Below, in pieces: positions 42,621-49,901 of a DNA stretch of 64,000 nt (its first letter is position 1; every line of letters begins with the position of its first letter). The notes beneath the pieces were generated by a model. That model did no database searches. It was given only the letters and a program-made list of their open reading frames with translations, and had not been told where the DNA came from. Source of the DNA: Victivallales bacterium (GTDB taxonomy: Bacteria; Verrucomicrobiota; Lentisphaeria; Oligosphaerales; Oligosphaeraceae); the NCBI GenBank assembly GCA_017417585.1, contig JAFPYX010000061.1, forward strand, positions 1 to 64,000, given 5' to 3'. Position numbers and translations under genes: made by a program.

Positions 42621-43874
42621 CTATGCGCGTGTGCTCTGGAAGATCTGCTCGGCCAGTTCGGGGGTCATCCCCTCCACGCTCTGGAGGTCCTCGAGAGTGG
42701 CCTCGCGCAGGCCGTCCACGGAGTGGTAGCCGTTGCCGACGAGCGCCTGGGCAACCGACTCGTCCACGCCCAGGGTCTGCTTGAAGACATCCACGGCCTG
42801 CTGGATCTGCTCCTGCATGGTCAGTTCGCGCGGGCCGGCCGCCGGGACATATTTGTCGATGTTGATGTTCCAGCCCAAAAGCCGTGCGGCCAGGCGGGAG
42901 TTCTGCCCTTTCTTGCCGATGGAGAGCGAGAACATCTCATCCGTGACCTTGACGTTGAGCTGGTTGTTCTTCTCGTCGATTTCGACCTGGGCCAGCTCGG
43001 CGGGCTTGAGGGCATTGGCGACGTAGGTCTTGAGGTCGGGATCCCATTTGATGATATCGACCTTCTCCATGCCGCCCAGCTCGCTGATGATGGTGCGCAC
43101 CCGCATGCCGCGCTTGCCCACGCAGGCACCGATGGGGTCCACCTTCGCCTCGTCGGTGCTGACCGCGATCTTGGTGCGGTAGCCGGGCTCGCGGGCGATG
43201 CCCTTGATGACCACCGTGCCGTCCGAGATCTCGCTGACCTCGCGCTCGAAGAGCCGCTGCACGAAGAGCGGGCTGGTGCGGGTGACCTGCAGGCACGGGC
43301 CCGGCTTGTCCCGGTTGAGGGCCTTCAGCAACACGGTGACGGGGTCGTTGACGTCGAACTTCTCGCCCGGGATGCAGTCCTTGTGGGACATGAGCCCCTC
43401 TGCCTTGTCGAAGCTGATATAGACGCCATTGCGGTCCACGCGGTTGACGGTTCCGGTGAGAAGCTGTCCCTCCTGCCCCTGGAAACGGGTCAGCACATGG
43501 CGCTTCTCCAGTTCCATGAGGGCATTGTTGAGGTACTGCTGGGCATTCTGGGCCGAGATGCGCCCCAGCTGCGCGGGGTCGATCTTCCAGTTGATTTCAT
43601 CGCCTTTTTTCGCGCCGGGGATTTGGGTTCGCGCCATCTGCACCGAGATTTCAAGTCGGGGGTCGAGGACCTGGTCCACGACCACGAGTTTCGCGAAGCA
43701 GGTGACGTTGCCATTCTTCTCGTTGAAGTTCACCTCGACGTTCTGGTAGCTCCGGATTGCGGACTTCTTGGCCGACTCACGCACGGAGTTCTTCATGGCC
43801 TCAATGATGTCCTCCATGGGAATCCCACGGGATTTGGACAGATACTCCACCATCTGCATCATGTCTGAACTCAT
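42621..43874 (-). CDS. nusA: Transcription termination/antitermination factor NusA
   Basis: A 417-residue RNA-polymerase-associated factor. The N-terminal domain (about 1-135) is followed by an S1 domain (LLTGTVNRVDRNGVYISF), two KH domains (DPIGACVGKRGMRVRTII, then FSLSIGKKGQNSRLAARLLG) and one C-terminal helix-hairpin-helix unit (VAQALVGNGYHSVDGLREA). It heads the nusA-infB-rbfA unit. The rimP and ylxR genes usually found in this operon are absent. AGGAG precedes the ATG by about 10 bases. The leader carries a promoter with an embedded palindrome and a terminator-type hairpin. Confidence 0.96.
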   Translation of the reverse strand: MSSDMMQMVEYLSKSRGIPMEDIIEAMKNSVRESAKKSAIRSYQNVEVNFNEKNGNVTCFAKLVVVDQVLDPRLEISVQMARTQIPGAKKGDEINWKIDPAQLGRISAQNAQQYLNNALMELEKRHVLTRFQGQEGQLLTGTVNRVDRNGVYISFDKAEGLMSHKDCIPGEKFDVNDPVTVLLKALNRDKPGPCLQVTRTSPLFVQRLFEREVSEISDGTVVIKGIAREPGYRTKIAVSTDEAKVDPIGACVGKRGMRVRTIISELGGMEKVDIIKWDPDLKTYVANALKPAELAQVEIDEKNNQLNVKVTDEMFSLSIGKKGQNSRLAARLLGWNINIDKYVPAAGPRELTMQEQIQQAVDVFKQTLGVDESVAQALVGNGYHSVDGLREATLEDLQSVEGMTPELAEQIFQSTRA

Positions 43875-43922
43875 GGTATGGCGTCTCCTTTACTGTAATG
43901 TTGGCGTTTGCCGCCGTCTTGC

Positions 43923-43951
43923 AAAAAAAAAGCGGGCCAGCACAGACCCGC
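43923..43951 (-). terminator. Terminator-type hairpin in the nusA leader (attenuator candidate)
   Basis: On the minus strand GCGGGTC/GGCCCGC form a seven-pair stem with a six-base loop, followed by nine T residues. It lies between the predicted promoter (44020-44047) and the nusA start (43874), about 50 bases before the ATG. It should stop part of the transcripts before nusA. Since NusA itself stimulates hairpin termination, autoregulation is plausible. Confidence 0.75.
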
Positions 43952-44019
43952 ATTTCGATCTGAGGATTTGCAGGATCTGCTATGCGCATCCGCGTCACAG
44001 TTCCTGGGGAACGACCTAT

Positions 44020-44047
44020 AATATAGCGGAAATTCCGCGAAACTCAA
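44020..44047 (-). promoter_or_regulatory. Predicted promoter of nusA-infB-rbfA with palindrome in the spacer
   Basis: Minus strand: TTGAGT (44047-44042), a 16-base spacer, then TATATT (44025-44020). The spacer contains the 13-base perfect palindrome GCGGAAATTCCGC (44026-44038), which a dimeric regulator could recognise. The divergent SEDS gene starts at 44141. Confidence 0.5.
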
Positions 44048-44140
44048 GGAAATGTGGCTATATTAGTCAGGAACTTCTTAAAAAAACGCCGTTTTTAAAC
44101 GGCGCCGGGCCCGTCCGGCCTTGCGAATCACCAACCATTC

Positions 44141-45412
44141 ATGGCCATTTCCGAGCATCCCCATTCTTCCAGCCGCGTTCTGGCGGTGATTGTGCTGACG
44201 GTTCTGGCCGTGTTTGGAGTCGGCTACATCTTCAGCACCGGATATCTGGGGTCGGCCTATCCAATCCGTCCGAACTGGTATCGCCAATGCGCCTTTCTGG
44301 CAGTGGGGGCCGCGGTCGGCTGGGCGGTGGCCCGGCTGGACAACCGTCGACTTCCATGGCGGATCCTGGTTTGGGGAGGCTATTCGGTCAGCCTGCTTTT
44401 CCTTGTCGCCGTGCTGGCCTTCGGGAAAGAGATCGGCGGGGCGCGCCGCTGGCTGACGATGGGGCCGCTGCTGCTTCAGCCGGCGGAGTTCGCAAAGGTC
44501 TTCACCATACTGGCCGGGGCGTTGATATTTTCCGGAGAGCTGTTCCGAAAACGGTGGCAAGAACTGGTGGCGGGAATCTGCTGTTTCGGAGTGCCGATGT
44601 CGCTGATTCTGTGCGAACCCTCCTACGGCAATGCCGGGTCGTTTGTACCATGTTTTCTTGTGCTGGCGGGGATTCGTTTTTTCCCCCAGTGGCTTTGGAA
44701 ATTCGCAATGCTGGTGACGCTGCTTGCGCTCTTCGGCACCGCATACGAAGTTTACCGGATGCGCAACCAGCCGACGCCGGTGGAACAAGGCACCGAAACC
44801 GGAAAGGCCGAAACCGGCTTTCTGCATGGATACCACCTCCGTCGTCTGCAGGCCTTCCTTTCGCCGGAGGGCGACTGGAATGAACAGCAGTCGCTGATGA
44901 CCGTGGCCGGCGGCGGATGGTTCGGCAAGGGTTATCTGAATGGCACCATGAAGAAATTGGGCTTTCTGCCCCGGACCGTGGCGCCCACGGATTTCATCTT
45001 CGCCGTCATTGCCGAGGAGGGCGGACTGGTCTTCGGGGTATTGCCGGTGCTGTTCTTGTACGGGGTGTTGCTCAGTCTGCTGCTGCATTGGGGCGCCGAT
45101 GCGGCCTCTCGCCTGGACCTGAATCTCGCCGCCGCCGGCTCGACGCTGTTGTTCGTGCATATCCTGGTCGGTGTCGGAATGTCCATCCGGCTGGTCCCGG
45201 TCATCGGGCTGCCGCTGCCGTTGCTTTCCTACGGCGGCTCCTTCACCGTGGCGATCCTGCTGCTGGTGGGAGCGCTCTTTGGAATCCGCCAGCAGACCGG
45301 GGAAGAAACGGCTGACAACGACGGGACCAGCCCGACGGCCTCAAAGCCCGTCGAGACGACCTGGCGCCTGGGGCCGTTCTTCAAACTGCGTATCCGCTCC
45401 AGGGACGAGTAG
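44141..45412 (+). CDS. SEDS-family peptidoglycan glycosyltransferase (RodA/FtsW type)
   Basis: A 423-residue polytopic membrane protein with about ten helices. Family marks are GGARRWLTMGPLLLQPAEFAK, the long extracytoplasmic loop with GWFGKGYLNGTMKKLGFLP and PTDFIFAVIAEEGG, and PLPLLSYGGS near the end. These proteins polymerise lipid II into glycan strands for elongation or division. The PTDFIFAVIAEE pattern and lack of division genes nearby favour RodA. It is divergent from nusA and has a soluble ~40-residue C-terminal tail. Confidence 0.9.
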   Translation: MAISEHPHSSSRVLAVIVLTVLAVFGVGYIFSTGYLGSAYPIRPNWYRQCAFLAVGAAVGWAVARLDNRRLPWRILVWGGYSVSLLFLVAVLAFGKEIGGARRWLTMGPLLLQPAEFAKVFTILAGALIFSGELFRKRWQELVAGICCFGVPMSLILCEPSYGNAGSFVPCFLVLAGIRFFPQWLWKFAMLVTLLALFGTAYEVYRMRNQPTPVEQGTETGKAETGFLHGYHLRRLQAFLSPEGDWNEQQSLMTVAGGGWFGKGYLNGTMKKLGFLPRTVAPTDFIFAVIAEEGGLVFGVLPVLFLYGVLLSLLLHWGADAASRLDLNLAAAGSTLLFVHILVGVGMSIRLVPVIGLPLPLLSYGGSFTVAILLLVGALFGIRQQTGEETADNDGTSPTASKPVETTWRLGPFFKLRIRSRDE

Positions 45413-45481
45413 GCAGTCGCTTCGGCGTTCGTTCAACGGCTGGACAAGGACAATCAGCCCTCCACTATCGTGTAGCGGACT

Positions 45482-45739
45482 TTGATTTCCAATGGCGGGA
45501 GCGCCTCCTCCTGCCAGTCGATGATCGAGCGCGTGATGCGGGAACTCGGGCGCAGGATCAAGAAGATCGCCTACGGGTGGAGCGACCGCGGCGTGGCCAA
45601 GATCGCGCGGATCATCCTGAAGCGCTTCGCCAACAAGGCGGAATGGGAGAAGTACTGGCAGGAGAAGTTCGGAGACAATCTAAGCGTCGTCATCCTGCTC
45701 AGGAATTTGAAAGGTTCATCACAAGATTTCGCACATTAA
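45482..45739 (+). pseudogene. Remnant of an ISLre2/UPF0236-like transposase (C-terminal end)
   Basis: An open stretch of 85 codons without a proper start. Its centre (MIERVMRELGRRIKKIAYGW, then SDRGVAKIARIILKRF) matches the conserved C-terminal end of ISLre2-family transposases as I know them. Upstream in the same frame a stop (45473-45475) breaks it, and the remaining ~400 residues of the transposase are missing. No inverted repeats are evident. It marks an old insertion between the SEDS gene and a small A+T-rich island. Confidence 0.65.
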
Positions 45740-45804
45740 CGCATTTTAGTTTTTCCGCCAAACTTTTCATTTTCGATTGGGCGTTTTTATGAGGTGATTT
45801 GTTA

Positions 45805-46305
45805 CTAGTCTCGATATATTTTTTCCACCAGACTTGATATGTCATCACCGAGGGAGTAGATGCATCTTACCTGCCCATTTCGATTAAATTGAATCACATA
45901 TCCAACCTCAGCTTTGTCTTTGACACTTCCTTGCTTTGCTTTTTGAGCAAAAATATACCACAAAGAAAAACCAATTGGCGGGGCAGAAGATTTGATTGTA
46001 GGATAAATATAATGTACAACCGTTGCAGGCGGCAGTCTTTTACAAACTTCATCATAGTGCTCGCCAATATCGATTCCCTTTAGGTTTTCCTTGACTTTCT
46101 GGCAATAGTCAGTATTTGCGAAATACGGATATGACTGGATAGAACAGTATTCTGGAGGAAATTTGATATTATCGTATTGTGAGAAAGAAGTTAAGTGATT
46201 AATATCATCCCCTCTTTGTTTTGACGAACAACTGGAACAACCAACAAAAAGCAGCACCAAAACTGAAATGATAAAAACAAGCACACTCCTGAATTGCATG
46301 GTCAT
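45805..46305 (-). CDS. Putative lipoprotein, A+T-rich island
   Basis: A 166-residue protein with a signal peptide ending in a lipobox-like VLLFVGCSS, so Cys23 would be lipidated. The mature part has no family I recognise. It contains several Cys and an internal GEHYDEVCKRLPPATVV block that recalls SmpA/BamE-like folds (start of a helix with G-x-x-x-x-E-V). Base composition is clearly richer in A+T than the surrounding genes. It overlaps the upstream 105-codon gene by 4 bp, so the two are a coupled pair, possibly acquired together. Confidence 0.75.
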   Translation of the reverse strand: MTMQFRSVLVFIISVLVLLFVGCSSCSSKQRGDDINHLTSFSQYDNIKFPPEYCSIQSYPYFANTDYCQKVKENLKGIDIGEHYDEVCKRLPPATVVHYIYPTIKSSAPPIGFSLWYIFAQKAKQGSVKDKAEVGYVIQFNRNGQVRCIYSLGDDISSLVEKIYRD

Positions 46306-46619
46306 TCATCCTCTAGGCAGTTATTTTCCAGAGCATCTCTGACAAATGTATGACAGTTAGGCCCTCGCGGAAAACTCCATCCTTCCGTGAAGGAAGCGGC
46401 AAAATCTCTTATACCATCCTTAATTTCCTCTTCTGTCACACATTTACACAATTTCCCTAGATAGGTATTGGTCAGGCTGTTGCTGCTGAGCGAGTCGTTG
46501 TCCAGGTCCGCCGCGCGGAGAAGTGCCATGCCCAGCATGGCCAGCAGGACGGCGACGGCGCGGGAGGCTGTCGGAACGGAAATAGTTCTGGCGACTGGCA
46601 TCGGGACAAGGGGAGGCAT
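46302..46619 (-). CDS. Small exported protein ending in an NCHTFV motif
   Basis: A 105-residue protein. The N-terminus (about residues 18-36) is hydrophobic, like a signal peptide, and G+C-rich. The second half is A+T-rich and ends GPNCHTFVRDALENN. GPNxxTFVxxxL motifs are familiar from C-terminal domains of some polymorphic-toxin proteins, so this may be the trimmed end of a larger protein. That is a guess. Start: AGGAG lies 9 bases before the ATG at 46619. It is coupled to the lipoprotein gene by ATGA. Confidence 0.6.
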   Translation of the reverse strand: MPPLVPMPVARTISVPTASRAVAVLLAMLGMALLRAADLDNDSLSSNSLTNTYLGKLCKCVTEEEIKDGIRDFAASFTEGWSFPRGPNCHTFVRDALENNCLEDE

Positions 46620-46930
46620 CGTCGTCTTCTCCTGCGTGGCTATGCGCGGGACATGTCAGTGTTGATAAGCAATTTGAGTATAATGTAGCAGTTGTTTATA
46701 GCCTTTTCCAGCGAATGCCGGAATTATTCTTCCCCCCTTGTTTTTGTATCATATTCCCCGTATGGTAAAGGAAATGCGAAGCTCCGGCCCTCTTCCCTCC
46801 TGTCAACCCTTGCGGAATGGCGTATCATCCTTCATTTTCATCGTCGCCCCTTGAATATATGGGATGAATCGTCCAACGGCGAACCGCCGGTGGCACCCCT
46901 GCTCCGCATTCCCATGGCAGGATTCGGAGG
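46620..46930. other. Intergenic region between the island and exbD
   Basis: A 311-bp gap without a convincing gene. Read on the minus strand it carries the 3' flank of exbD and an A+T-rich stretch with a TATACT box (near 46675) upstream of the 105-residue protein, which may be its promoter. A small CGGCG/CGCCG hairpin lies just after exbD but has no T-run. Confidence 0.6.
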
Positions 46931-47344
46931 CTATTCCTGCTGGGTCATCAGCTGGATGGCCAGGTCGGCGTGGTTTGCCGCGCGCATGACCGCAACGATA
47001 TCATCGTATGGCCGCGTGCCGTCCGCGCGGAAGACGATCTTCGACTTGCCGGCATCCTTGAAAGCCCGGAACTGGTCTTCGATTTCCGCGAACGGCACGG
47101 AATTGCCGCCAATGCTGATCTGGCCTTTGTCGTCCAGTTCGACCATAATGGCGTTGGCCATGGTGGAGCTGGTGACCTCCTGGGGGGTGGTCATCTTCGG
47201 GGGCGTGACATCGCTGGTGTAGTCCAGGATCGGCACCGTGATGATGAAGACGATGAGCAGCGTGAAGGTCAGGTCCATCAACGGAGTCATATTGATCTCC
47301 GAGATGACCGCCAGGCGCTTGCGGTGGGTGTTGCGCTCGTACAT
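46931..47344 (-). CDS. exbD: ExbD/TolR-family biopolymer transport protein
   Basis: A 137-residue inner-membrane protein. It has a short cytoplasmic N-terminus ending SEINMTPLMDLTFTLLIVFI, in which the Asp of MDL is the proton-path residue of the family. One transmembrane helix (about 22-42) and a periplasmic domain (about 55-137) follow. It forms the proton channel with ExbB/TolQ, and energises TonB or TolA. It lies 6 bp after the exbB-type gene. The TonB-like protein at 3249-4127 is a possible partner. Confidence 0.92.
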   Translation of the reverse strand: MYERNTHRKRLAVISEINMTPLMDLTFTLLIVFIITVPILDYTSDVTPPKMTTPQEVTSSTMANAIMVELDDKGQISIGGNSVPFAEIEDQFRAFKDAGKSKIVFRADGTRPYDDIVAVMRAANHADLAIQLMTQQE

Positions 47345-47350
47345 GGTAAA

Positions 47351-48421
47351 TCAGTATCCTGGAGGGGGAAGCGGGCGGGTTGGATTGGCCGGGCGTTGTT
47401 GCTGCTGGGGTGGCGCGGCCGGTGCACTCATGGCCGGGCGTTGTTGCTGTGGCGGATAGTCATTGCCAGCCGGGCGTTGTTGCTGTGGCGGATAGGATTG
47501 GTTTTGCTGTGGCGGATAGGCAGCCTGGCGCGGCGGCTGGTAGCCGATGTTCGGCGCCGAAGTTGCCGTAGAATAACCGGATTGCGGCTGGGAGACCGGG
47601 GGGGGCGGCGTAGTGTTTTCGATGGCGGGGGTGTTTTGCATCGGGGCGGCAGGGATGGGGGGGACGGCATCGTTTGAGGCGGCCGCCGGGGTGGTGGAAG
47701 GTTTTGCGGCGGCCTCCGATGCCTTCAGAATTGCGCTGAACAGGTCCTCCGAGTACAATTCAAAGCTGTTCACGCACTCGTTGATCGCGCTGGAGGAGAA
47801 GTTGTTCGTGAAGATTGCGGGGATCGCCACGAAGAGTCCGCCGACGGTGGTCAGCAAAGCGCCGGAGATGCCGGGCGCGATGGCGACGATGTCGGGCCGG
47901 CCTCCGGCGTTGACAATGCCGACGAAAGTGGCCATGACGCCATAAACCGTTCCAAAGAGCCCCAGCATCGGCGCGAGCGCAATAATGGTCCCCATCATGG
48001 TCAGCCCGCTTTCCATCTGGATGACCTGCACGGTCATCTCGCGGTTCAAGGCGACCCGGAGGGCGTCCAGTTCCGACTGGATCAGGGGCCGAGGCAGCTT
48101 CCCGTCGTCCAGCAGCTGTCGTTTCTGAATGCTGTCCAGGTTCAGGGCGGACAACAACGCCTCGCGTACCGCCAGGGTCAGCGCCACCAGCGGCTCCGTG
48201 GCCTTCATCTTGTCCAATTCGCCGAAGATGCGCAGACGCTCGTTGAAGTGGAATCTTCCGAAGCGGTCGAGGAATTTCTTACATTGCCTGACCTTGTTGC
48301 GGGTGTCAAAGCGCTTGTTGCCCACGATGGACCAGCAGATGCAGCTGGCGGCGACCAAAAGAAAGACAATGCCCTTGCCGACACTGTCGCTGTAGCGGAA
48401 TGCATCGAGAATAAACCCCAT
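47351..48421 (-). CDS. exbB: MotA/TolQ/ExbB proton-channel protein with P/Q-rich tail
   Basis: A 356-residue inner-membrane protein. Transmembrane helices are at about 16-34, 138-166 and 185-208. The family core is GTIIALAPMLGLFGTVYGVM and ISGALLTTVGGLFVAIPAIF. Residues ~241-356 form an unusual low-complexity tail rich in Pro, Gln, Ala and Tyr, with 12-residue units such as YPPQQQRPAGND encoded by 36-bp tandem repeats (47388-47520). By topology the tail is cytoplasmic. The usual family length is about 210-240 residues, so the tail is an addition. Confidence 0.92.
   Translation of the reverse strand: MGFILDAFRYSDSVGKGIVFLLVAASCICWSIVGNKRFDTRNKVRQCKKFLDRFGRFHFNERLRIFGELDKMKATEPLVALTLAVREALLSALNLDSIQKRQLLDDGKLPRPLIQSELDALRVALNREMTVQVIQMESGLTMMGTIIALAPMLGLFGTVYGVMATFVGIVNAGGRPDIVAIAPGISGALLTTVGGLFVAIPAIFTNNFSSSAINECVNSFELYSEDLFSAILKASEAAAKPSTTPAAASNDAVPPIPAAPMQNTPAIENTTPPPPVSQPQSGYSTATSAPNIGYQPPRQAAYPPQQNQSYPPQQQRPAGNDYPPQQQRPAMSAPAAPPQQQQRPANPTRPLPPPGY
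47388..47520. repeat. 36-bp tandem repeats in the exbB tail
   Basis: The word GCCGGGCGTTGTTGCTG recurs at 47388, 47433 and 47469. The last two copies are spaced by 36 bases and continue into TGGCGGATAG, which appears again near 47511. The repeats encode the YPPQQQRPA units of the ExbB-like tail. Confidence 0.8.
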
Positions 48422-48531
48422 AATACGTTTCCTGTTTTGTGTGTTGAACGATAGCCTGAAAATGATTTCAGGGAAGATGAAGGACTGGAAGTGTCGTGAA
48501 AGGCGGCGTCCTGCAGTCCTGGGAGAATGCT

Positions 48532-49356
48532 TCAGCCCTCGGACATTCTGGCCAGTTCGAGGTACTGGAAAGGGGTAATTTCCTCCGCCCGGGCATTGTC
48601 CGGAATCTGCAGGGCCTTGAATGCCGTGGCGATGTCGAAAGCCGGAGCGGCGCCGCCCAGCAGTTTCCTGGCCTGCTTGCGGCGTTGCGAGAATGCCGCC
48701 TGGATCAGCATGTCCGCCCGTCGCAGCAACGGCGCTTCGGGAACGGTGGCCAGGCGTGTCATGCGCAGAAATGCGGAGTCGATTTCAGGCGGCGGGAAGA
48801 AGACCCCCCTGGGGACCCGCCGGACGATTTCGGGGGTGTAGCGCAACGCCAGCCGTGCCGTCAGGCTCCCGTAGGATTTGGTGCCGACCGTGGCGGCTAG
48901 GCGCTCGGCCATTTCCAATTGCAACAGCACGTGAAAGGACCCCGGCGGGTTCTTCAGGTCCGCCAGCTTCGCCAATAGCTGTGATGCGCAGGAGTAGGGC
49001 AGATTGGCGACGACCCGGAAAGGGCTTCCTTCAGGAAAGAGTTCCCCATAGTCCAGGCGGCATGCATCTGCATGGAGCAGCCGCAGATTGGTTTCCGCGG
49101 CATGCCGTTCTGCCAGAAACGAATAAAGGCGCGAGTCCAGTTCCACTGCAGTGACGCGGCAACCGGCCTCCAGGAGCCGTTCCGTCAGCACGCCGGTGCC
49201 CGGCCCGATCTCCAAAATGGCCTCCCCTGGCAGGGGGGCGGCGGCGCGAACCAAGGCTTCAAGGCAATTGTCATCCACCAGAAAGTTCTGCCCAAGCGAA
49301 CGGCTGGGATGAAGGCCAAGCCGTTCCAGAATCGGCAAAAGGTCACTTTTCCGCAT
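48532..49356 (-). CDS. rsmA: 16S rRNA dimethyladenosine transferase
   Basis: A 274-residue SAM-dependent enzyme (KsgA) that dimethylates A1518/A1519 of 16S rRNA. Landmarks are LGQNFLVDDNCLEALV, the SAM loop LEIGPGTGVLTE, VTAVELDSRL and the catalytic ANLPYSCASQLL, with a C-terminal FSQRRKQARKLLG. Its start overlaps the end of the HPr gene by 14 bp, so the two are coupled. Confidence 0.95.
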   Translation of the reverse strand: MRKSDLLPILERLGLHPSRSLGQNFLVDDNCLEALVRAAAPLPGEAILEIGPGTGVLTERLLEAGCRVTAVELDSRLYSFLAERHAAETNLRLLHADACRLDYGELFPEGSPFRVVANLPYSCASQLLAKLADLKNPPGSFHVLLQLEMAERLAATVGTKSYGSLTARLALRYTPEIVRRVPRGVFFPPPEIDSAFLRMTRLATVPEAPLLRRADMLIQAAFSQRRKQARKLLGGAAPAFDIATAFKALQIPDNARAEEITPFQYLELARMSEG

Positions 49357-49627
49357 TTGGATTCATCGCAAAATAATCGACCACCGCCGTCAATGCCTGC
49401 CGGGCATCCGGGCCTTCCGCGACGACTTCCAGTTTTGTGCCGCTCGTGACCGCCAGGGCGAGCAAGGAGAGCGGGCTGGCGGCGCTGGCCGGCGGTTCCC
49501 CGGGACGGGCCAAGGTGACCTTCGACTGATACTGGCGGCATAGCTTTACCAATTCAGAGGCAACCCGCAGATGCAGCCCATGCGAGTTCTTCACCGTGAT
49601 GGCGTCCTTGAAAATGGGGGAGGTCAT
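49343..49627 (-). CDS. HPr-family phosphocarrier protein
   Basis: A 94-residue cytoplasmic phosphocarrier. The phosphorylation site is His16 in KNSHGLHLRVA. The region equivalent to the regulatory serine reads AASPLSLLALA, with a candidate Ser51. A normal HPr C-terminus (ARQALTAVVDYF) follows. No EI, HPr kinase or sugar permease is in the window. The HTH-EIIA protein at 7921-8589 is the only other PTS component, so a regulatory chain is likely. It overlaps rsmA by 14 bp. Confidence 0.93.
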   Translation of the reverse strand: MTSPIFKDAITVKNSHGLHLRVASELVKLCRQYQSKVTLARPGEPPASAASPLSLLALAVTSGTKLEVVAEGPDARQALTAVVDYFAMNPNAEK

Positions 49628-49766
49628 ACGAAGGAAACGGTTTTAAGCGGCCGGCAGAACACCTGACCAACTGAAATTCCAGATTATGGATTGCGGGGCG
49701 TGTGGTATTTCTCCCCGATTGTTTGCGTTGGGCCTAATGTAATGCGTAAATCCTGGAAGATGTCAT

Positions 49767-49861
49767 CCCAGGCAGATTTTCCTGCCACAAGTTTTCCTTG
49801 GCAAAAGCACGACAATTCTTGACAATTTCCCCCAGGCAGATTATCCTGCGACAAGATTTCC
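49767..49861. repeat. Pair of 31-base repeats with internal dyad (REP-like)
   Basis: Two direct copies (49767-49797 and 49831-49861) are identical except at three positions. Each begins CCCAGGCAGATT and contains GGCAG...CTGCC (the second copy is imperfect), so each can form a small hairpin. They lie in the 274-bp gap between the NifS-like gene and HPr. Confidence 0.75.
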
Positions 49862-49901
49862 CAGGCGGCCGGGACGAGAGCTGCGTCCAGCTTCCGCAAG
49901 G

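Noticed and set aside
40598..42784. Plus-strand open frame of 728 codons antisense to infB
   Set aside because: The infB frame on the other strand is unmistakable, and this frame is low-complexity Gly/Asp/Leu-rich translation of G+C-rich codons with no family match.
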